From the NCBI GenBank assembly GCA_012522645.1, contig JAAYKC010000033.1, positions 1 to 15,165 of the forward strand: a stretch of 15,165 bases of DNA. Direction: 5' to 3'. A program made the translations under genes and the position numbers. Of this stretch, positions 6,381-12,681 are shown one piece after another (within the stretch, counting starts at the first letter, position 1; every line of letters starts with the position of its first letter). Origin of the DNA: Thermoplasmatales archaeon. GTDB taxonomy: Archaea > Thermoplasmatota > Thermoplasmata > Methanomassiliicoccales > Methanomethylophilaceae. The notes under the pieces are model-generated. The model ran no database searches. It was not told the DNA's origin and saw only the letters and a list, made by a program, of their open reading frames with translations.

Positions 6381-7313
6381 TCACCTCATCATCCTCAGGT
6401 AGTTGATCTGGCTCTCCAGAGAAGATACGGCCGCATGCATCTCTGACCTCATGTTCGCTATCTCTGTAAGCGCCATGTTGTGATAATATTGTGCTATGAC
6501 GTCGATCCTCTTTGAAATGGCTGAATAGCAGGCTCTGCAGGCGTATATGGATTCGTAATTCTCATCGGCCGATGCGAGAGGGCTGTCCCGGGCATCTCTG
6601 AGCTGAGGGCTTATCTCGCTGGGCATGCTGAAGAAGTGCACATCCTCTCCCGAGACCTCCCTGCCGCAAATCCAGCAGGTGCATGATTTGGAGTATTTCT
6701 TTATCTTTCCCTGACTGTCCTTCCCCGCCTCTCCGAACTGACGCCAATAGCCGTTCGCCGTCTGCAGATATTCGGCCGCTTTCTTGATGTCCTCCCATAC
6801 CATGCCCTCGGCCCTGCTCTCGAATCCGGCGGCCATCAGCATGGCTGACAGGCGCATGCCCGTCATGCGGGTGTTGCGGAACAGGTCATAGAAGATCAGG
6901 TCCCTGTTCCCGACCTTTGCCTGCATCCCCTGGGCGGCGTTTATGAGTGCCATTCCCTTCTTTTCATAGGTGCTGTCGTTGGCCGGCATCTGCTGTGCCT
7001 TCAGCATCTCGGCGGTGGCCTCACACTCGCTGATCACGTCGGGGGCATTCATCTGGGTCAGACCGAATTCAAAGCTCATGTCCCCGTTTTTCCTCAGGGT
7101 CTCTGCTGCGGACAGATAGGCTCCCGGGAGGTTCGGATTAGTCCTTATACCGAGTATGGAGAGCATGATGCGTGCCATGTCCTTCTTCGTGCACTTATCC
7201 TTGTCAAGGCATTTCTCGAAGGATTTCGTGGCTTTCTCATATTCCCTTCTCTTCACGAGGTCTACGCCCTCGTTGTACAATTCATTGCCGTCCTTGAAGA
7301 ATCCGAAGACCAT
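6381..7313 (-). CDS. TPR-like/zinc-ribbon protein of unknown function, first gene of the SPFH operon
   Basis: This 310-residue soluble protein opens with a single TPR-like helical pair (about 10-38, ELYNEGVDLVKRREYEKATKSF). A long helical region follows, then a zinc-binding module near the C-terminus with C213/C216 and C259/C262 separated by about 40 residues. The last 40 residues form a coiled coil (ALTEIANMRSEMHAAVSSLE). C211 lies next to the first pair. No membrane segment or catalytic motif is visible, and I do not recognise the family beyond the TPR-like start. GTGAGGT, 6 bases before the ATG, is a fair ribosome site. The 85-base gap to the upstream gene should hold the operon promoter, but no convincing TATA box stands out. 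It is the leading gene of a tight same-strand set with gaps of 16, 13, 1 and 2 bases. Confidence 0.83.
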   Translation of the reverse strand: MVFGFFKDGNELYNEGVDLVKRREYEKATKSFEKCLDKDKCTKKDMARIMLSILGIRTNPNLPGAYLSAAETLRKNGDMSFEFGLTQMNAPDVISECEATAEMLKAQQMPANDSTYEKKGMALINAAQGMQAKVGNRDLIFYDLFRNTRMTGMRLSAMLMAAGFESRAEGMVWEDIKKAAEYLQTANGYWRQFGEAGKDSQGKIKKYSKSCTCWICGREVSGEDVHFFSMPSEISPQLRDARDSPLASADENYESIYACRACYSAISKRIDVIAQYYHNMALTEIANMRSEMHAAVSSLESQINYLRMMR

Positions 7314-7398
7314 CAGGCTACCTCACGGGACGATTATGCTGAATCAGTCTTTAATCCTATTCAAAAAGGATGTGCAATTCCCGTTAAGGAACAGGAGG

Positions 7399-8253
7399 TC
7401 ACAGTTCGATGAGAGGCTTCTCGGATTCCTCTCCTCCGTACTTGGAGAAGGCAATGGAGATCAGGATGCCCGCTGCCGCAGCCACGATGCCCGTGATCGC
7501 CTCTGTCGCCGTGTCTATTCCGGTGGAGAACAGGATTACGATGACGGATCCCACGGTCAGTCCGAGTATGAGATAATACGCGGGGCGGGGATATCGTTCC
7601 AGAATGTCTGACATGATCCTTGCGAAGAGCAGTATCCCGGCGACGAAACCGATGCCCAGAGAGGATATTACCAGGAGGTCGAGGTCAGCCACTCTTTCAA
7701 GGGATACCGTGAAAAGACCCAGAGCGAGCAGTATGGCCGTGCCGCTGAGTCCGGGGACGATCTTTGCCAGGGCCATTATCACTCCGCAGAAGATGAAGAT
7801 GAGGGCGGTGATCAGATCGCCGGAGTGGAGACCATTCCCGGGAGCGGCGTTCTCGAAGGGGAGCAGGATGATCATCACCGCAAGGCCGGCAACAGCCATA
7901 GCGGTGTAGAACGGTTTTGTCTCGACGTCACCTCTTGCCAGTTTCCAGACGCCGGGCACCTGCCCTGCCACAAGGCCGAGGAAGAGGCACATCATCAGCA
8001 CTTCATAGTTGCCGAATGCATAGTTCAGGCCCAGCACCGTGAGGACGCCCCCGAGCGCGAACCCGCTCCCTATGGTGGCCAAGAACCAGAAGTCCGGTCC
8101 CAGCCTTTCCCGCAGGTTACCTACGGCCGTTATCATCCGCTCATAAACTCCGAAGCCGACGGCCAATATGCCGCCGCTCACACCGGGAAGGACAGAACCG
8201 ACGCCGATAATGAAGCCGATGATGATGTTCTTTAAACTCCGGTCCTCACTCAT
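7399..8253 (-). CDS. DUF368 / PopT-type polyprenyl-phosphate transporter
   Basis: This 284-residue polytopic membrane protein has about eight hydrophobic segments. Both signature halves of DUF368 are present: VLPGVSGGILAVGFGVYERM (21-40) and AKIVPGLSGTAILLALGLF (163-181), an internal repeat of the PGxSG motif. Bacterial DUF368 proteins (PopT) recycle undecaprenyl-phosphate across the membrane. The archaeal equivalent would move dolichyl-type phosphate lipids used in protein glycosylation, although this has not been shown here. No good ribosome site precedes the ATG. An AATAATAA element about 22 bases upstream would fit a leaderless transcript. The gene stands alone, with 85 bases to the SPFH operon downstream. 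Confidence 0.85.
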   Translation of the reverse strand: MSEDRSLKNIIIGFIIGVGSVLPGVSGGILAVGFGVYERMITAVGNLRERLGPDFWFLATIGSGFALGGVLTVLGLNYAFGNYEVLMMCLFLGLVAGQVPGVWKLARGDVETKPFYTAMAVAGLAVMIILLPFENAAPGNGLHSGDLITALIFIFCGVIMALAKIVPGLSGTAILLALGLFTVSLERVADLDLLVISSLGIGFVAGILLFARIMSDILERYPRPAYYLILGLTVGSVIVILFSTGIDTATEAITGIVAAAAGILISIAFSKYGGEESEKPLIEL

Positions 8254-8290
8254 CCGCTGAACGATGCATTGCAGTTATTATTCCTTTCGG

Positions 8291-9097
8291 TCATGCGAAC
8301 GTTTTGCGCAGGGATTTGATGACGGAATCCTCAAAGTACCACTGCTCCATGAAATGGCGGTTCATGTCATTGAACGTCATGAAGGCCCAGACGGGCAGGA
8401 AGAGACCGAAGGTCAGGGCGGAGATGATCGTGAACAGGAGGAAGGACCGGACTCCGATGACTCTTTCGAATTCCGTTGTTTCTATGCCGATCCGGGGAGA
8501 TATGCGGTTGAACTCCTCATAGAACGGCAAAGTCCTCTTCTCATGTGCCCGGGGTGCATCAGTCAGTGCGGGTGCCACAGCGAATATCGCTATGAGGGAC
8601 AGGATCCAGCACAGTACTATGATCCTGATCCCGTAGGTCTGCAGGTCCAGTAACAGGAGGGCTCCGATCCCGAGTGCCACAGGGAACATCAGGACGATCA
8701 GTCTGATCCTGTAGGCCCTCTCCTTCTCCCGGGAGCATATGTCGGAGTCGATCCTCTTCAATCCCAGAATATCGGCCCCTGAGGCCTCTGCGTAATCCAT
8801 CAAACGGGCCCGTAATATTCTTTCCCGCCGCATATGCCTGACATTCCTGGATAACAGGAGATAGAACACCGACAGTATCAGGGCCATGCCTATCACGAAA
8901 ATCGACATTATATCGAACATCTGGGACGTCGTCAGGTAACCGTCGAAGGACTGGAATGTCAGTGCATAGTACCGCAGCATTATCACCACATATGCGAGTA
9001 TGACCACCGAAACCATGGCCGGGGGAACGTAGGAATCTGTCTTGTCCCGGTTGGCTATGTTGATGATTATTCCGTTCACGGATTCTTTGACATCCAT
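8291..9097 (-). CDS. Five-helix membrane protein of unknown function
   Basis: This 268-residue protein has predicted membrane helices at about 26-44, 60-82, 131-150, 157-176 and 218-241. A basic, Arg-rich cytoplasmic-looking loop (84-130) follows helix 2. The C-terminal part, with VWAFMTFNDMNRHFMEQWYFEDS after the last helix, is the most distinctive stretch and resembles the end of small DUF4234-like membrane proteins, but the match is not firm. The ATG has no Shine-Dalgarno. A TACTATAAAA box is centred 28 bases upstream, fitting a leaderless mRNA. It is divergent from the next gene, and that TATA-like element appears shared. No function can be assigned. Confidence 0.78.
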   Translation of the reverse strand: MDVKESVNGIIINIANRDKTDSYVPPAMVSVVILAYVVIMLRYYALTFQSFDGYLTTSQMFDIMSIFVIGMALILSVFYLLLSRNVRHMRRERILRARLMDYAEASGADILGLKRIDSDICSREKERAYRIRLIVLMFPVALGIGALLLLDLQTYGIRIIVLCWILSLIAIFAVAPALTDAPRAHEKRTLPFYEEFNRISPRIGIETTEFERVIGVRSFLLFTIISALTFGLFLPVWAFMTFNDMNRHFMEQWYFEDSVIKSLRKTFA

Positions 9098-9120
9098 CGC
9101 ATGACGGAAAGCGAGCTACG

Positions 9121-9130
9121 TTTTATAGTA
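9121..9130. promoter_or_regulatory. Shared, bidirectional TATA-like element between two divergent membrane genes
   Basis: The plus strand reads TTTTATAGTA and the minus strand TACTATAAAA, both TATA-like. The centre lies about 27 bases before the plus-strand ATG (9152) and 28 before the minus-strand ATG (9097), the spacing expected for leaderless archaeal transcripts in both directions. No other TATA candidate exists in the 54-base gap. Confidence 0.55.
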
Positions 9131-9151
9131 TGTTGAGGGGATGACCGGTTA

Positions 9152-9766
9152 ATGGCCAAAAGGACAGGCGGCCTTTTTGAGAAAGGCAAGGATCTGTTGG
9201 ATAAAGGGACGGAGAGGATCAAGCCGTCCGTTCCCGCAGGGGTCTTCAGGACCAAGAGGGCGCATAAGTACTACAGGAAACCGCCGGTCACCTTACCGTT
9301 GGCGGCCACAGGTGCGATGCTTTTCTCGGCTATGTATCTGTACAGAGCATTATCCTATATACCTCAGGCCGTGGCGTCCGACAGCTTCGCTGCGAAGGTC
9401 TGGACTCTTGCCATAGTGGTGGTGTTTTTCCTGATGTTCGTCAGGTTCGCATCGAACATGTTCAGGCTCTCCTCGGGCAACCGCGCCATATGGGCCGGGA
9501 CCGTGAGGTCCTCGGCAACGTACATATTAATGGTGCTGGCGGATATTATAGGACTGCGCCTGTTCGAGGTTCATGTCAATCTCGGCATCCTGGAGATACC
9601 TCCGGCCGTGATGGTCCTGGTCATGACGGCCCTGATAGTGTACATGTTCCTGCCCAAGATAAGGAGGTTCTTCACTCCGACGTACGCGGATGAGGTGCCT
9701 GTGGGGAAATGGTTAGGATACGTTGCGGGCAGCGATCCGTTCAAGAGCAGTAAGCTGACCCTTTAG
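9152..9766 (+). CDS. Four-helix membrane protein of unknown function
   Basis: This 204-residue protein has a basic soluble N-terminus (1-45, many Lys/Arg). Hydrophobic helices follow at about 46-66, 82-102, 121-139 and 149-167, then a short polar tail. No motif or family is recognised. Translation from ATG at 9152 is preferred. The weak GAGGGG sequence lies about 11 bases upstream, and a TATA-like element is 27 bases upstream, so the message may be leaderless. Its TAG stop overlaps the TAA stop of the convergent acetyltransferase gene by the shared TTTAG, so the two transcripts must overlap at their 3' ends. It may be functionally paired with the divergent membrane protein, but only position suggests this. 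Confidence 0.78.
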   Translation: MAKRTGGLFEKGKDLLDKGTERIKPSVPAGVFRTKRAHKYYRKPPVTLPLAATGAMLFSAMYLYRALSYIPQAVASDSFAAKVWTLAIVVVFFLMFVRFASNMFRLSSGNRAIWAGTVRSSATYILMVLADIIGLRLFEVHVNLGILEIPPAVMVLVMTALIVYMFLPKIRRFFTPTYADEVPVGKWLGYVAGSDPFKSSKLTL

Positions 9767-10260
9767 AGGAGCCGTTTTTGCATTACGACCGTTCTGGGGC
9801 TGAGCCCCGCGGACCTGTACAACTGCTTGGCGGTCTCGTTAACGCTGCCGACGTTCAGGGTCAGGGAGAACAGCCCCTTCTTCCTGCACCACTCCTCTGC
9901 CGATCCCATCAGCGCTTTGCCGAGCCCTCTGCGCCGGAGGCGCTCTTCCACATAGACCTGCAGGACATACCCCGTCTCGTCGCACGTGAACTGGTCTCTC
10001 GATACGCCCATCCAGAGCAGTCCGGCCCGCCCTCCGTTCCCATCCCTGAGGATGTAGAGCTCATTATCCATGTCACCGGACTTTCTGACATTGAGCATCA
10101 GATTCAGCACTTCATCTATCCAAAGGTCGGATGAGGCCGCTTCGTCCCCGGGCACAGAGCCGATCACGCTCTCCCTGACAGCGTCGAAGAGGTAGTAATC
10201 GTCTGTATCCTCAGCATCCTCGAGACGATATCCGTCCGCCGGGAAATGAAGGCCGGTCAT
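9763..10260 (-). CDS. GNAT-family N-acetyltransferase
   Basis: This 165-residue cytoplasmic enzyme should transfer an acetyl group from acetyl-CoA to an unknown amine. The core acetyl-CoA loop is clear in RRRGLGKAL (109-117), preceded by the beta-4 strand YVLQVYVEE. The C-terminal NETAKQLYRSAGL (141-153) matches motif B of GNAT enzymes. I chose ATG at 10260. The reading frame could be extended 14 codons to a TTG at 10302, but that has no ribosome site, and the first 14 residues would be unlike the family. A TATA-like AATATCATTA centred about 26 bases before the ATG fits a leaderless start. The N-terminal 60 residues are not typical of any named subfamily, so the substrate (ribosomal protein, amino acid or other) is open. 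Confidence 0.8.
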   Translation of the reverse strand: MTGLHFPADGYRLEDAEDTDDYYLFDAVRESVIGSVPGDEAASSDLWIDEVLNLMLNVRKSGDMDNELYILRDGNGGRAGLLWMGVSRDQFTCDETGYVLQVYVEERLRRRGLGKALMGSAEEWCRKKGLFSLTLNVGSVNETAKQLYRSAGLSPRTVVMQKRLL

Positions 10261-10307
10261 GGGTTTCGTATGGTGAAACGGTTTAATGATATTGCCGTTC
10301 AACCGTT

Positions 10308-10334
10308 ATGCCGGCATCTGGGTGAGTATGCCGG
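10308..10334. repeat. Repeated ATGCCGG half-sites between the acetyltransferase and thermosome genes
   Basis: A perfect 10-bp palindrome ATGCCGGCAT (10308-10317) is followed 10 bases later by a further ATGCCGG (10328-10334). The second and third half-sites therefore also form an inverted repeat with 7-base arms. The element lies about 60-85 bases upstream of the thermosome TATA box and could bind a regulator of either divergent gene. Confidence 0.35.
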
Positions 10335-10391
10335 GGTTCGTTCGGACAGGCGGGTGTTCACGACCTGTGTACTTTCTACAATTGAGTTATA

Positions 10392-10399
10392 TTTATATA
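10392..10399 (+). promoter_or_regulatory. TATA box of the thermosome gene
   Basis: TTTATATA in an AT-rich context matches the archaeal TATA consensus. Initiation about 25 bases downstream (near 10420) would give a leader of roughly 35 bases that carries the GGAGGA ribosome site. Confidence 0.7.
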
Positions 10400-10428
10400 G
10401 AAGAACAAACTTTAGGCAGTTCAGACAA

Positions 10429-10443
10429 TCCAATCGAATTGGA
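10429..10443 (+). promoter_or_regulatory. Small hairpin covering the thermosome ribosome site
   Basis: TCCAAT and ATTGGA are perfect 6-base inverted arms around a CGA loop. The 3' arm includes the first GGA of the GGAGGA Shine-Dalgarno (10441-10446), located 8 bases before the ATG. In the mRNA, the stem would hide part of the ribosome site and could open at higher temperature. The stem is short, so its stability is marginal. Confidence 0.35.
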
Positions 10444-10454
10444 GGAATGAAAAT

Positions 10455-12095
10455 ATGGGCATGGGTAACGCACCTATAGTGATTCTTAAAGAAGGAACGA
10501 AAAGAGACAAAGGGAAGGACGCGCAGTTCAATAACATCGCAGCAGCCAGAACGATATCTGACTCTGTGAGGAGCAGCCTCGGTCCCAGGGGAATGGACAA
10601 GATGCTCGTTGATTCCATGGGGGACGTCGTCATAACCAACGACGGAGTGACGATCCTCAAAGAAATGGATGTACAGCACCCCGCAGCCAAGATGCTGGTC
10701 GAGGTCGCAAAGACCCAGGATGCAGAGGTAGGGGACGGTACCACAACCTCCGTCATACTCGCCGGAGAGCTTCTGAAGAAGTCCATCGACCTCATAGATG
10801 CCAATGTTCACCCCACCATCATCACGGCGGGCTACAAGATGGCCAACGATAAGGCCCAGAAAGTGCTCACCGAGGTTTCCAGTAAAGTCTCCATCGATGA
10901 CAATGACATGCTTATGAAGATCGCCGAGATAGCGATGATCAGCAAGCAGGTCGTAGGGTACAAGGAGCATTTCGCTCAGATCTGCGTTGACGCCGTCAAG
11001 ACCATAGCGGAGAAGAAGGACGGCAAATACGAGATAGATCTCAAGAACATACAGACCGTCAAGAAAGCGGGCGCCTCCATGGAGGAGTCCTCTCTCGTGA
11101 AAGGCCTCATAATCGACAAGGAACCGGTCCACTCCGGCATGCCTAAGATCGTGAAGAACGCCAAGATCGCTCTCATCGATGCGGCCTTCGAGGTCAAGAA
11201 GACTGAGATCGATGCGAAGATCGAGATAACAGACCCCTCCAAGCTCAACGCTTTCCTCCAGGAGGAGGAGAACATGCTCAGGCGCATGGTCCAGAAGGTG
11301 AAGGAGTCCGGAGCGAACGTAGTGTTCTGTCAGAAGGGCATTGACGATCTGGCCCAGCACTTCCTCGCCAAAGAGGGGATCATGGCTGCCAGGCGCGTCA
11401 AGAAGACTGATATGGAAAAGCTTGCCCGCTCATCCGGCGGCAGCATAATAAACAAGATCGACGAGCTCGAGGCCTCCGACCTGGGGACCGCGGAGCTCAT
11501 CGAGGTCAAGAAGGTCCAGGACGAGGAGATGACATTCATCACAGGTGTCGACGCCAAGAGCGTATCCGTTCTGATAAGGGGCGGAACCTCCCATGTCACT
11601 GAGGAGATCGAGAGGTCCCTCATAGACGCCTGGTCTGTCGTCAAGGTAGCGATAGAGGACGGCATGATAGTCACCGGCGGCGGATCCACTGCAGTGGAGA
11701 TAGCCATGAAGCTCAGGGACTACTCCGCCACGGTCGGCGGCAGGGAGCAGATAGCGATCGATGCCTTCGCATCCGCTATGGAATCCATAGCCACCACTCT
11801 TGCGGAGAATGCAGGTCTTGATCCCATCGACATCCTGATCGAGATGAGGAAGCAGCACAAGGCAGGTAAGAAGCACGCAGGTCTCAACCCCTTCGCCAAC
11901 AAGGTGGAGGACATGATGGCGCTCAACGTCATCGAGCCTTACAGGATCGGTAAGCAGGCCATCAACTCGGCCACCGACGCTGCCGTCATGATCCTGAGGA
12001 TCGACGACGTCATCGCTGCCCGCGGCATGCCCATGCCCTCCGGCCCGCCCGGACAGGGAGGAATGGGTATGGACGGCATGGAAGACATGGACTGA
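10455..12095 (+). CDS. thsA: Thermosome subunit (group II chaperonin)
   Basis: This 546-residue chaperonin subunit folds proteins inside an ATP-driven double ring in the cytoplasm. The family motifs are all present: LGPRGMDKM (42-50), NDGVTILKE (62-70), the catalytic GDGTTTSV (93-100), the apical domain in the middle with helical-lid sequence, and the returning equatorial GGGSTAVEIAMKLRDY block near 405. The C-terminus is Gly/Met-rich (GGMGMDGMEDMD), as in archaeal subunits whose tails fill the cavity floor. Length and order match the family. GGAGGA lies 8 bases before the ATG. The gene has its own TATA box. It stands beside the GrpE-DnaK-DnaJ operon, so ring chaperonin and Hsp70 systems are adjacent. 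Subunit type (alpha or beta) is not determinable from one copy, so the symbol is provisional. Confidence 0.97.
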   Translation: MGMGNAPIVILKEGTKRDKGKDAQFNNIAAARTISDSVRSSLGPRGMDKMLVDSMGDVVITNDGVTILKEMDVQHPAAKMLVEVAKTQDAEVGDGTTTSVILAGELLKKSIDLIDANVHPTIITAGYKMANDKAQKVLTEVSSKVSIDDNDMLMKIAEIAMISKQVVGYKEHFAQICVDAVKTIAEKKDGKYEIDLKNIQTVKKAGASMEESSLVKGLIIDKEPVHSGMPKIVKNAKIALIDAAFEVKKTEIDAKIEITDPSKLNAFLQEEENMLRRMVQKVKESGANVVFCQKGIDDLAQHFLAKEGIMAARRVKKTDMEKLARSSGGSIINKIDELEASDLGTAELIEVKKVQDEEMTFITGVDAKSVSVLIRGGTSHVTEEIERSLIDAWSVVKVAIEDGMIVTGGGSTAVEIAMKLRDYSATVGGREQIAIDAFASAMESIATTLAENAGLDPIDILIEMRKQHKAGKKHAGLNPFANKVEDMMALNVIEPYRIGKQAINSATDAAVMILRIDDVIAARGMPMPSGPPGQGGMGMDGMEDMD

Positions 12096-12106
12096 GTCCG
12101 AAAACC

Positions 12107-12121
12107 GGGGGGTTACCCCCC
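12107..12121 (+). terminator. G6/C6 hairpin after the thermosome gene
   Basis: GGGGGG, a TTA loop and CCCCCC form a perfect 6-bp GC stem 11 bases after the thermosome stop. No T-run follows, so it may be an attenuating or mRNA-protecting stem, not a full terminator. It separates the thermosome from the grpE promoter region. Confidence 0.5.
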
Positions 12122-12132
12122 CATATCCCACC

Positions 12133-12137
12133 TTATA
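12133..12137 (+). promoter_or_regulatory. Possible TATA box of the grpE-dnaK-dnaJ operon
   Basis: TTATA within CCTTATAGGC is centred about 27 bases before the preferred grpE ATG (12162). It would give a nearly leaderless transcript. It is the only TATA-like candidate in this 66-base gap and is not strong. Confidence 0.35.
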
Positions 12138-12161
12138 GGCTAGACTACAGAGGCGATGCGC

Positions 12162-12680
12162 ATGACTGCAAAGTCTGAAAAGAAGAAGGCTGAGGAAGAG
12201 GAGAATCAGATCCTCAAGGCGATGGAGGAAGAGCTCTCCGAGGCGAATGCCAAGGCGGAGGAGTATCTTGACATGGCCAGGAGGGCACAGGCCGACTTCG
12301 AGAACTACCGTAAGCGCGCCCAGCGCGACAACGAGGAATACAAGAAATATGCCACATCGGAGCTGATAGAGGATCTGTTGCTGACGGTGGACGACCTCGA
12401 AAGAGCACTGGCACTTGCAGAGGATCCGGACAGCAAGTTCGTGAAGGGCATCGAAGGAGTGCACAAGAACCTCCTGAAGCTCCTGGCATCGAAAGGGCTG
12501 GAGGAGATACCGACGGACGGCAAGTTCGACCCGTTGGTGCACGAGGCCCTGCTGACGGAGGAAGGGGACACCGACGGGAAGATCTCAGAGGTGTTCCAGA
12601 AAGGATATACTATCAACGGCCGGCTCCTTAGGTGCTCTAAGGTGAAGGTCATGATGAAAAAGGAAGAGAAAGGTGAGTAA
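12162..12680 (+). CDS. grpE: Nucleotide exchange factor GrpE
   Basis: GrpE releases ADP from DnaK and so resets the Hsp70 cycle. The 172-residue protein has a charged N-terminal coiled coil (8-62) for dimerisation, and the DFENYRKRAQRD block. A four-helix segment (LIEDLLLTVDDLERAL, 68-83) follows, then the beta-domain with FDPLVHEAL (122-130) and VFQKGYTINGRLLRCSKVKV (144-163), all standard for the family. Two ATGs compete, at 12156 and 12162. The only Shine-Dalgarno-like AGAGG lies 2 bases before the first but 8 before the second, so the second is chosen. The TAA is followed after 1 base by the dnaK ATG. Together with dnaJ this forms one Hsp70 operon. Confidence 0.94.
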   Translation: MTAKSEKKKAEEEENQILKAMEEELSEANAKAEEYLDMARRAQADFENYRKRAQRDNEEYKKYATSELIEDLLLTVDDLERALALAEDPDSKFVKGIEGVHKNLLKLLASKGLEEIPTDGKFDPLVHEALLTEEGDTDGKISEVFQKGYTINGRLLRCSKVKVMMKKEEKGE

Positions 12681-12681
12681 A

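Noticed and set aside
7354..7371. ATCCT/AGGAT inverted repeat before the first gene of the SPFH operon
   Set aside because: Only 5-base arms with an 8-base spacer in AT-rich DNA, and no clear TATA box nearby. Not distinguishable from chance.
9130..9154. Two overlapping mini-frames (ATGTTGAGGGGATGA and ATGACCGGTTAATG) leading into the membrane-protein ATG
   Set aside because: Stop-start overlaps of this size arise easily by chance, and the TATA-to-ATG distance suggests this stretch may not be transcribed.
10246..10479. 77-codon plus-strand frame across the thermosome promoter and start
   Set aside because: It crosses the TATA box, ribosome site and first codons of the thermosome out of frame, with no start signal of its own.
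10299..11360. 353-codon minus-strand reading frame opposite the thermosome gene
   Set aside because: It mirrors the codon bias of a strongly conserved chaperonin gene and has no motifs or ribosome site.
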